Assembly (NCBI GenBank): GCA_030689795.1 | Contig: JAUYEO010000063.1 | Coordinates: forward strand, 1-6,900 | Source of the DNA: Desulfobacterales bacterium | Lineage (GTDB): Bacteria; Desulfobacterota; Desulfobacteria; Desulfobacterales; RPRI01 | DNA length: 6,900 nt | Reading direction: 5' to 3' | Notes under the pieces: model-generated | Databases searched by the model: none | Told to the model about the DNA's origin: nothing | The model's input: only the letters and a program-made list of their open reading frames with translations | Part shown: positions 1 through 5,164 of the stretch, piece by piece | How the letters are laid out: each line of letters opens with the position of its first letter | Position numbering within the stretch: position 1 is the stretch's first letter | Made by a program: the position numbers and the translations under genes

Positions 1-1071
1 TGAATCAGTCATAATGGCGGCCCTCTCCAGGGTGTTCTGCAGTTCGCGGATATTTCCAGGCCAGGAGTATGCCGTCAGTACCTGCAGGCTCTCGGCGGAC
101 AGTTTTATGGGATTTTCCATCAGCTCAAGGAAGTGTGCGGCTATAAGGGGAATGTCCTCTTTCCGGTCTCTCAGCGGGGGAAGATAAATTGAAAAAACAT
201 TCAGGCGGTAATAAAGGTCCTCCCTGAAGGTCCCCTGCTTGACCATATCCACCAGGTTTTTGTTGGTGGCGGCAATGAAGCGCACGTCCACCCGGATGGT
301 CTGATTGCCGCCCACCCGCTCGAACTCCTTTTCCTGAAGAACGCGAAGGAGTTTGGCCTGGGTTGCTATCGGCATGTCTCCGATTTCATCCATAAAAATC
401 GTTCCACCGTCTGCCTGTTCAAATTTGCCGATTTTCCGGGTGGTCGCCCCTGTGAACGATCCTTTCTCATGACCGAAGAGTTCACTCTCCAACAGGCCTT
501 CCGGGATGGCTACGCAGTTGAGCTTGATGAATGGCTTGCCCCGGCGGAAACTGTGCTCGTAAAGGCTAGACGCCACCAGCTCTTTTCCTGTTCCGCTCTC
601 GCCGGAGATGAGGACCGTGGAATCCGTCCGGGCCACTTTCAGTATCTGGGTGAATATCCCGCGCATCACCGCACTCTGGCCGATCACGCCGGGAAAGAGC
701 TCCTTCGCTTCCACTTTGCTCAGAATGGAGGTAATCTGGTCAAAGACCTGGGAATAGTGGGCAACGGCGTCCACTGACTTCGTGTCCTCGTTATCCGCAG
801 GCGGCCGGGGATATACGGGCAGGCTTTCCGCCTTCTTGATAAACTTGCTGACCGGCTCCAGTATCACCCAGGTGACGAGCAGGCTCATGAGGTAGGTGAT
901 AACGACCACCGCCACTTCCCAGGAGAAGAACGTCCATACCGCCGATTTGCTGGTCTGAATGTGCAGGAGTACCCGATCCGTCAACAGAACCCAGAGCAAA
1001 GAGATACCGCTGGAAATAAAAGGAACGATGAGATAGAGGCTGATCTGGAAATGTTTTTTCTTTTTAGCCAT
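1..1071 (-). CDS. Membrane-anchored sigma-54-dependent transcriptional activator (NtrC-family AAA+), C-terminus cut by window edge
   Basis: 357 residues are visible with no stop before the left edge. Residues about 10-30 and 52-72 are hydrophobic helices with a short loop between them, and a linker (about 73-125) leads to the AAA+ domain. That domain shows Walker A GESGTGKE (157-164), GSFTGA (204-209), Walker B GGTIFMDEIGD (222-232), sensor I RFIAATN (264-270), arginine-finger region FREDLYYRLNV (282-292) and sensor II WPGNIREL (337-344). GSFTGA is the sigma-54 contact loop, usually GAFTGA, with Ala to Ser. Such proteins hydrolyse ATP to open sigma-54 polymerase promoters. There is no receiver domain, so the sensory input is probably the membrane segment. 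The Fis-type helix-turn-helix should lie just past position 1. The ATG at 1071 is chosen because AAGGA lies 11-12 nt upstream and the next residues lead straight into the first helix. It is the last gene of the cluster seen here. Family certain; target genes unknown. Confidence 0.95.
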   Translation of the reverse strand, partial: MAKKKKHFQISLYLIVPFISSGISLLWVLLTDRVLLHIQTSKSAVWTFFSWEVAVVVITYLMSLLVTWVILEPVSKFIKKAESLPVYPRPPADNEDTKSVDAVAHYSQVFDQITSILSKVEAKELFPGVIGQSAVMRGIFTQILKVARTDSTVLISGESGTGKELVASSLYEHSFRRGKPFIKLNCVAIPEGLLESELFGHEKGSFTGATTRKIGKFEQADGGTIFMDEIGDMPIATQAKLLRVLQEKEFERVGGNQTIRVDVRFIAATNKNLVDMVKQGTFREDLYYRLNVFSIYLPPLRDRKEDIPLIAAHFLELMENPIKLSAESLQVLTAYSWPGNIRELQNTLERAAIMTDS

Positions 1072-1083
1072 AATTTGTTAAGT

Positions 1084-1088
1084 TCCTT
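1084..1088 (-). promoter_or_regulatory. Ribosome binding site of the sigma-54 activator
   Basis: On the minus strand AAGGA sits about 12 nt before the ATG at 1071. It directly abuts the 3' arm of the 1087-1108 hairpin and overlaps its last two bases, so folding of that hairpin could affect access to it. The overlap is seen in sequence; the effect is inference. Confidence 0.5.
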
Positions 1089-1108
1089 CTCCCAGTTAGT
1101 TGGGAGAA
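1087..1108 (-). other. Perfect 8-bp hairpin between cassette 1 and the activator gene
   Basis: TTCTCCCA and TGGGAGAA are perfect complements around a 6-nt loop. On the minus strand the stem is followed by GGAACTTAAC rather than a run of T, so it does not look like an intrinsic terminator. The outer arm of cassette 1 begins 2 nt away at 1110. Possible roles are an RNA processing or stabilising hairpin, a regulatory fold over the activator's ribosome binding site, or the insertion site of cassette 1. Confidence 0.6.
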
Positions 1109-1109
1109 T

Positions 1110-1144
1110 GGGTTCAAGGATTCGAGGATTCAAGGGTTCAAGTG
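1110..1144. repeat. Cassette 1 left arm: 8-bp-period inverted repeat
   Basis: 35 bases which, read on the minus strand, are tandem octamers of the type TTGAAYCC / TCGAATCC. They match the reverse complement of the right arm (1504-1538) at 30 of 35 positions. All five differences are C/T transitions at recurring positions of the octamer. The arm overlaps the end of the four-helix-bundle gene: the last four codons (His-Leu-Asn-Pro) and the TGA stop are repeat sequence. Confidence 0.85.
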
Positions 1145-1501
1145 TTTGGTTTCTAATGATTTTATCAGAGCTTTCAGCATCCTCTCAACCTCCCCGATAT
1201 CTCTCTGAAGTTCTGACAAGCTTTCTTTATTAAGATAGCCCAGATCCCCGGATAATAATATTTGCGTCTCTAATTCACACGTCGAGCCGTAGGCAATATA
1301 TAATGATCTTAAATAATCCGGGGTTGTTTTTCTCCCATACCATTCTGCAATGTTGCTCGGGATAGACAGAGCCGCCCTTCTCATTTGGGAGGTTAAGCCA
1401 AAGCCCTCATTTTTGGGAAATATTTTAGTTGCCTTATAAATCGCCAGACATAGTTGATAGGACTTTTGCCAAACTTTTAACTCTTTGTAATTTTTAAGCA
1501 T
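1130..1501 (-). CDS. Four-helix-bundle protein, S23 / 23S rRNA intervening-sequence protein family (RRAA-SxxSNIAE subtype)
   Basis: 123 residues, the usual length for this family. Family hallmarks visible are LKVWQKSYQL (8-17), the FP-x(3)-GFGL stretch (28-36), RRAALSIPSNIAE (41-53), the GR pair at 56-57, and YGSTCELETQ (71-80) followed by LGYL (87-90). The fold is a small, largely helical bundle known from 23S rRNA intervening sequences and shared with Avd of diversity-generating retroelements; the molecular function of standalone copies is unsettled. Residue 54 is Trp (codon TGG) where the family normally has Gly (SNIAEG), a single-base change from GGG that may mark drift or loss of function. 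AAGGA from a repeat unit lies 10 nt before the ATG. One 60-base line inside the gene (1381-1440) is 21/60 GC, against 34/60 for a line in the activator (241-300), which is consistent with acquired DNA. Confidence 0.9.
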   Translation of the reverse strand: MLKNYKELKVWQKSYQLCLAIYKATKIFPKNEGFGLTSQMRRAALSIPSNIAEWYGRKTTPDYLRSLYIAYGSTCELETQILLSGDLGYLNKESLSELQRDIGEVERMLKALIKSLETKHLNP

Positions 1502-1503
1502 TT

Positions 1504-1538
1504 CACTTGAATCCTTGAATCCTTGAACCCTCGAATCC
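1504..1538. repeat. Cassette 1 right arm: 8-bp-period inverted repeat
   Basis: 35 bases of tandem TTGAATCC / TTGAACCC / TCGAATCC octamers, inverted relative to 1110-1144. On the minus strand the units read AAGGATTC, so each offers a Shine-Dalgarno-like AAGGA; the copy at 1512-1516 lies 10 nt before the ATG at 1501. The arm is 2 nt from the start codon and 8 nt from the gspF stop. Confidence 0.85.
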
Positions 1539-1546
1539 TATTTTTA

Positions 1547-2761
1547 TCACTTCGCCATTTTGGTCATGTCCCACATAGGCATAAAGATGGCCAGGGCAAA
1601 AAATCCGACGACAGCCGCAAGGCCGACAACCAGAACAGGGCCGATGATCTCCGAGAGACCCTTTACCGCATAACCGACTTCATCGTCGTAATGCAATGAA
1701 ACCGCACGTAGCATCTCTTCGATATTCCCCGTCTCTTCCCCTATGGCAACCATATCGATAACCATGGGAGTAAAATATTTAGCGGTCTTGAGAGTAACAG
1801 CAATCCCCTGTCCTTCCCCCATATGCTCCCTGACACGATCAAATTCCCGTGAAATGGCCTTATTGCCGATTACACCGGATAAAACCTTCATAGCAGCCAT
1901 AACAGGCACACCACTTGACTGCAACATTCCAAAAATACTGGCAAAGCGAGACATGGCTGCTTTTACGAAGAGTTCGCCGAGAACCGGTATCCGTAGAATG
2001 AGAGAGTCTCTTATATACTGTCCATTTTCTGTTTTGAACCAGGCGCGCAGCCCGAAGAAAAGCGCAAGAAGGCCGCCGATTAAAAGATGCCAGTAGCTTG
2101 ATAAAATCTTATAAAGATTCATGGCGATCACGGTCGGCAGGGGAAGGTCAAGTCCGGACCTCGAAAACGTATCTGCAAACTTCGGAATAACAACGGTCAA
2201 AAGAACGAAAAATGCGATGGTGAGAGCTATGGTTACCATAATAGGATACTGCAGTGCAGCCTTGATATCCGATTTGATTTTTCCCTCATGTTCAATGATG
2301 TAAATAAGACGTTCAAGAGTATCGGGAACTGTTCCGCTCATCTCTCCTGCCTCGATCATGCTGCAGTACAGAGGTGAGAATATAGCTCCATGGTTTCTCA
2401 TTGCAACCGATAATGAAGATCCTTCCTTCACATTCTGCAATATTGACGAAATAGCCTGCTTTAAAGTGCGACTCTGCGTTTGAGCTTCCAGGATCTGAAA
2501 AGTTCTTACCAGGGGAACTCCTGCCTTAAATAAGGATCGAAACTGCTTTGTAAAGATAATCAAATCCGCAAGCTTGACTTTGGGTTTAATCCTGAACAAG
2601 CTGCCTGATTCTGATCCTTTAGCTTTCTTTTCCGTCAATTTATAGGGGACATATCCTTTCTCCGCAACTGCATTTGCTGCTTCATCGGACGATTTAGCCT
2701 CAATATCGCCCTTTATAGCACCCCCTCTTTCGTCTATGGCCTGATAAGAATAAATTGGCAT
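1547..2761 (-). CDS. gspF: Type II secretion / type IV pilus inner-membrane platform protein (GspF/PilC/MshG family)
   Basis: 404 residues, normal for the family. The N-terminus MPIYSYQAIDERGGAIKG matches the conserved opening of GspF/PilC proteins. Two T2SSF repeats follow, about residues 70-193 and 273-395, with parallel motifs FRSLFKAGVPL (74-84) and FGMLQSSGVPV (277-287), and IEAGEMSGTVPDTL (136-149) and IGEETGNIEEML (340-351). Transmembrane helices lie near 173-193, 222-240 and 376-396. The protein couples the assembly ATPase to the growing pseudopilus or pilus in the inner membrane. The ATG at 2761 is preferred: the frame is open upstream to a TTG at 2794, but the conserved sequence begins at 2761 and GGGAG lies about 13 nt ahead. 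It follows the ATPase gene but is separated from it by cassette 2. Whether the machine is a secretion system or a pilus cannot be told from this gene. Confidence 0.95.
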   Translation of the reverse strand: MPIYSYQAIDERGGAIKGDIEAKSSDEAANAVAEKGYVPYKLTEKKAKGSESGSLFRIKPKVKLADLIIFTKQFRSLFKAGVPLVRTFQILEAQTQSRTLKQAISSILQNVKEGSSLSVAMRNHGAIFSPLYCSMIEAGEMSGTVPDTLERLIYIIEHEGKIKSDIKAALQYPIMVTIALTIAFFVLLTVVIPKFADTFSRSGLDLPLPTVIAMNLYKILSSYWHLLIGGLLALFFGLRAWFKTENGQYIRDSLILRIPVLGELFVKAAMSRFASIFGMLQSSGVPVMAAMKVLSGVIGNKAISREFDRVREHMGEGQGIAVTLKTAKYFTPMVIDMVAIGEETGNIEEMLRAVSLHYDDEVGYAVKGLSEIIGPVLVVGLAAVVGFFALAIFMPMWDMTKMAK

Positions 2762-2820
2762 ATGATTTTTGGTACTCCCAGTCCCCATCCTCAAATAGTG
2801 CTAAGTTGCTTATAAACATT

Positions 2821-2867
2821 GAAAGATGAACGTCGAACATTGAACATCGAACGTCCAACGTCGAATG
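2821..2867. repeat. Cassette 2 left outer arm: 7-bp-period repeat
   Basis: After GAAAGATG the sequence runs as heptamers AACGTCG, AACATTG, AACATCG, AACGTCC, AACGTCG. It is the inverted partner of 3401-3443. On the opposite strand the same units read TTCGATG / TTGGACG. Confidence 0.85.
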
Positions 2868-2910
2868 AAAAACAAACAGCCAATACCGAAGAAGGTTTTG
2901 AAAGATGCCG
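2868..2910. other. Spacer between left and internal arms, possible remnant of a lost cassette gene
   Basis: On the minus strand the internal arm ends in GGGAAAAGATGAA, the same start context as the intact four-helix-bundle gene at 3360, but the following bases (from 2912 leftward) run only about 45 nt before the left arm. No four-helix-bundle motif is recognisable in it. A 7-bp perfect stem (AAAGATG / CATCTTT, 2901-2907 and 2913-2919) straddles the junction. It may be the scar of a second cassette whose gene was deleted. Confidence 0.35.
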
Positions 2911-2969
2911 TTCATCTTTTCCCATTCAACATTCGATGTTGGACGTTCGATGTTCGATGTTCATCTTTT
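2911..2969. repeat. Cassette 2 internal arm: 7-bp-period repeat with start-codon context
   Basis: On the minus strand it begins AAAAGATGAAC, continues as heptamers AACATCG, AACATCG, AACGTCC, AACATCG, AATGTTG and ends GGGAAAAGATGAA. Positions 2911-2937 match 3356-3381 at 26 of 27 positions with one single-base gap. It therefore forms a direct repeat with the right arm around the four-helix-bundle gene. A weaker echo, TTCATCTTTTCGCATT, lies at 2960-2975. Confidence 0.8.
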
Positions 2970-2994
2970 CGCATTATACGTTCGTCTTTTCAAA

Positions 2995-3360
2995 TTATTT
3001 CTGTTTCTTTTCAGCCGTCTTGATACTTGTAACGAAAATCTTAACTAATTCTTCTGTTTCCTTTAAAATATCATTTAGTAGTTCAGGTTTTTTAATTAGT
3101 GGTATACGCTGAATAAGTTTTAACCATCTATGGGTTTCCCTGAGTTCCTTTAATGAAATCCGAAGCTTATGGATAAAGTCCTTTGGGGACTCTGCTGCCT
3201 GGGCTTCACCATGATTTGGATAAGGTGAAGTTCCCGATCTTAACATTTGGCCCGCAACATGGCTCCCTGCTCGGGTATTTGGAAGCTGTTCAACAATCTT
3301 TATGATTCTGACCGAATACTCAAGCAGCCTTTCTTCCAGATCATAAGTCTGTTTTTTCAT
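2995..3360 (-). CDS. Four-helix-bundle protein, S23 / intervening-sequence protein family (LRSGTS subtype)
   Basis: 121 residues, usual family length. Recognisable motifs are the amphipathic first helix with EYSVRIIKIVEQLPNT (14-29), then GQMLRSGTS (37-45), GEAQAAES (51-58), and DFIHKLRISLKELRET (61-76) followed by HRWLKL (77-82). This is a different subfamily from the 1130-1501 gene, which has RRAA-SxxSNIAE at the equivalent place. Residues 46-50 read PYPNH where relatives usually have a VGANY-like segment, so this loop is diverged and two prolines interrupt it. The ATG at 3360 lies within the repeat context GGGAAAAGATGAA, giving a close GGGA as its only Shine-Dalgarno candidate. The gene is AT-rich: the line 3061-3120 has 15/60 GC against 28/60 for a line in gspE (4381-4440). 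Molecular role unknown; it is not expected to be part of the secretion machine. Confidence 0.88.
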   Translation of the reverse strand: MKKQTYDLEERLLEYSVRIIKIVEQLPNTRAGSHVAGQMLRSGTSPYPNHGEAQAAESPKDFIHKLRISLKELRETHRWLKLIQRIPLIKKPELLNDILKETEELVKIFVTSIKTAEKKQK

Positions 3361-3381
3361 CTTTTCCCATTAACATTCGAT
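3356..3381. repeat. Second copy of the start-context repeat
   Basis: Matches 2911-2937 except for one missing base. It covers the ATG of the four-helix-bundle gene (3358-3360) and the bases just upstream. A stretch of about 20 AT-rich bases (3382-3400) separates it from the heptamer block 3401-3443, whereas in the internal arm the two parts are continuous, so the right arm appears to have been interrupted or eroded. Confidence 0.75.
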
Positions 3382-3400
3382 ATTTTAAGTTTTTAATTCT

Positions 3401-3443
3401 AAATTCGACGTTCGACGTTCGATGTTGGACGTTCATCTTTTTC
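3401..3443. repeat. Cassette 2 right outer arm: 7-bp-period repeat
   Basis: On the minus strand it reads GAAAAAGATG, then heptamers AACGTCC, AACATCG, AACGTCG, AACGTCG. It is the inverted partner of 2821-2867 and direct relative to 2911-2969. It ends 8 nt from the gspE stop codon. Confidence 0.85.
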
Positions 3444-3451
3444 AGTAGCTT

Positions 3452-5164
3452 TCACATAATTACTGCCGAGCTCGCTTCCTCGAGGGTCGTGATACCCTTC
3501 AGCGCCTTGGTACCTGCATCATATTGTAAAGTCTTCAAGGTGCCGGCTTCTATGCATTTTTGTGTAATCTCGTGTGCCGGCCTTTTATTTGTAATCATAT
3601 CACGTACAAGTTCATCGTTAATGAGCAACTCAAATATGCCTGTCCGTCCCTTGTATCCCGTATTAAAACACTGGTTGCATCCTTTGCCGCGCTGAAAATT
3701 TGCCGAATCCCAGTTCTTAATACCCAGCGTGGCAAGAACTTTTTCCGGCGGATTGTACGGTTCCCGGCAGTAAGGACAGATGGTCCTGACCAGGCGCTGG
3801 GCAATACACATCAGAAGCGTTGAAGAAAGAAGAAAAGGCTCAATTCCCATATCAATAAAGCGGGTAATCGCTCCTACCGCATTATTGGTATGTAACGTGC
3901 TTAAGACACGGTGGCCGGTTTGGGCAGCCTGTACCGCAATTGCCGCTGTTTCAGCATCCCTGATCTCTCCAACCATGATTATATCAGGGTCCTGGCGGAG
4001 TATTGATCTGAGTCCGCTGGCGAATGTCATTCCCGCTTTAATGTTCAACTGAACCTGCCTGACATTTTGAATCCGGTACTCAACAGGATCTTCAAGAGTC
4101 ATAATACTGCTGTCAGTGCTGTTGAGTTCGTTCAGTACGGCATAAATACTTGTACTTTTCCCGCTCCCGGTTGGGCCTGTGCTCAGGATCATTCCGTAAG
4201 GTTTCTGGATAATTGATCTGATTTTTTCCGTATCCTCCCTGTTTAAGCCGATACGATCCAGAGAATAGATGCCGGAACTGGCATCCAATAGTCGCAGGAC
4301 AATATTTTCACCATAAATGGTAGGTATGGAAGATGCGCGGACATTGATTTCTTTATTTTCCATCCGGAGAGTGAAACGCCCGTCCTGGGGTAGTCTTGTT
4401 ATAGTAATGTCCACATTGGCCAGTATCTTTATCCTGGCGATAATCGGCAAAAACATTGACTTTGAGGGAGCTGCTACTTCATGGAGCTTGCCGTCTATGC
4501 GGAACCGCATCTGAATAGAATTCTGCTGGGGACTGATATGGATATCACTTGCCCCTTCGCGAATGGCCTGAAGAAAGATGGAATTGACGATTCTGATAAC
4601 AGGCGCCTCTCCGGCCATATCCTGAAGGAAAGCCAACTGGATGTCCTGGGTGGCGAAGTCCTCCTCTTTTTCGGTAACAATCTTGGCTTCGGCCTCTATA
4701 TCTCCCAGGATACCGCCAATGCCCGATTGAATACCATAGAGTCCGCTGACCAGCTGATTAAATTCACGTTCGGTACAAATCACTGCTTCAACTTCACAAT
4801 TGGCTGTTGACTCAACAAAATCTATGGCAGCGATGTCCATGGGATCCGTCATTGCCACCGTTAAAAGACGGCCCTCTTTATATAAAGGCGCCAGCCGGTA
4901 CTTCTGGGCATAATCAATGGTGATTAACTGCGCCAGTTTAATGTCAAAAGTATACATATCAGGGTGATATTTCCTGATCCTTAGCTGTCTGCCGAGAATA
5001 TCAACCATCTGGTCTTCTGTAATGATTCCACGCCGGATGAGAAGCTGCCCCAATTTCAGTTTGCTGATCCCCTGTTCAACAAGAGCTTTGCCGAGCTGCT
5101 CCTCGGTAATCAGCTTTTCCTCTAAAAGAATCTCCCCCAGCCTTTTTTTAAAAATAACGGTCAC
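3452..5164 (-). CDS. gspE: Type II secretion / type IV pilus assembly ATPase (GspE/PilB/MshE family) with MshEN-like N-terminus
   Basis: 570 residues, full length for the family. N-terminal MshEN/T2SSE_N segment about 1-150; catalytic core with ASDIHI (205-210), RLPQDGR (257-263), Walker A GPTGSGKST (330-338), Asp box LEDPVEYR (357-364), Walker B DPDIIMVGEIRD (392-403) and His box TGHRVLSTLHTN (416-427). A zinc-type tetracysteine is present as CPYC (463-466) and CNQC (496-499), typical of GspE/PilB extension ATPases and absent from PilT. Residues 8-31 and 37-60 form two 24-residue RLG...Q-like motifs with a 5-residue spacer, the arrangement of c-di-GMP-binding MshEN domains. The start is GTG at 5164, overlapping the TGA of the upstream gene as GTGA, with GGGAGG 11 nt upstream, so translation is probably coupled. 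ATP hydrolysis by the hexamer drives pilin or pseudopilin polymerisation at the inner membrane. The gene could equally be called pilB or mshE. Confidence 0.96.
   Translation of the reverse strand: MTVIFKKRLGEILLEEKLITEEQLGKALVEQGISKLKLGQLLIRRGIITEDQMVDILGRQLRIRKYHPDMYTFDIKLAQLITIDYAQKYRLAPLYKEGRLLTVAMTDPMDIAAIDFVESTANCEVEAVICTEREFNQLVSGLYGIQSGIGGILGDIEAEAKIVTEKEEDFATQDIQLAFLQDMAGEAPVIRIVNSIFLQAIREGASDIHISPQQNSIQMRFRIDGKLHEVAAPSKSMFLPIIARIKILANVDITITRLPQDGRFTLRMENKEINVRASSIPTIYGENIVLRLLDASSGIYSLDRIGLNREDTEKIRSIIQKPYGMILSTGPTGSGKSTSIYAVLNELNSTDSSIMTLEDPVEYRIQNVRQVQLNIKAGMTFASGLRSILRQDPDIIMVGEIRDAETAAIAVQAAQTGHRVLSTLHTNNAVGAITRFIDMGIEPFLLSSTLLMCIAQRLVRTICPYCREPYNPPEKVLATLGIKNWDSANFQRGKGCNQCFNTGYKGRTGIFELLINDELVRDMITNKRPAHEITQKCIEAGTLKTLQYDAGTKALKGITTLEEASSAVIM

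Larger units (their letters stand above)
1110..1538 (-). mobile_element. Cassette 1: four-helix-bundle gene bracketed by inverted 8-bp-period arms
   Basis: This 429-bp unit holds only the gene and its two arms. The right arm ends 2 nt before the ATG and the left arm contains the stop codon. It sits between gspF (stop at 1547, 8 nt from the right arm) and the hairpin before the sigma-54 activator. In the transcript the arms could pair over 35 positions (30 Watson-Crick plus 2 G-U), leaving the gene in the loop, as in S23-encoding intervening sequences of 23S rRNA. No target-site duplication is visible at its edges. That it is mobile is inference from the repeats, the lower GC and its position as an extra between operon genes. 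Confidence 0.5.
2821..3443 (-). mobile_element. Cassette 2: four-helix-bundle gene bracketed by 7-bp-period arms, with an extra internal arm
   Basis: A 623-bp insert between gspE (stop at 3452, 8 nt from the right end) and gspF. Both ends read inward as GAAA(AA)GATGAACGTC followed by AAC-RTC-type heptamers; aligned from AGATGAACGTC the two outer arms agree at 31 of 35 positions. A third arm at 2911-2969 lies inside, in the same orientation as the right arm. The only gene is the four-helix-bundle gene 2995-3360. The unit is built like cassette 1 but with a different repeat family and a different protein subfamily. No target-site duplication is visible. Mobility is inference. Confidence 0.5.

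Noticed and set aside
469..777. Plus-strand open frame inside the sigma-54 activator
   Set aside because: Antisense shadow of a clearly coding AAA+ domain, with no motif of its own.
1087..1108. Rho-independent terminator
   Set aside because: The stem is good but neither strand has a T-run after it.
2762..2794. Upstream TTG or ATG starts for gspF
   Set aside because: They add residues before the conserved MPIYSYQA opening, and the family begins at 2761.
2700..2915. Minus-strand open frame of 71 codons starting at the internal arm
   Set aside because: It starts in the repeat's ATG context, runs through the left arm and into the gspF start in another frame; no family motif. Treated as a possible scar, not a gene.
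2819..3112. Plus-strand open frame of 97 codons across the repeats
   Set aside because: Its residues come from the heptamer arms and from the antisense of the four-helix-bundle gene; the MLDVRCSMF-type peptide is the translated repeat, not a protein.
1110..3443. CRISPR array
   Set aside because: Repeats are 7-8 bp direct tandems with no spacers, and no cas gene is present.
1110..3443. Diversity-generating retroelement, because Avd is also a four-helix bundle
   Set aside because: No reverse transcriptase and no template/variable repeat pair is visible; the proteins fit the S23 family.
1100..3460. Target-site duplications at the cassette edges
   Set aside because: Comparing bases outside both arms of each cassette shows no matching short direct repeat.
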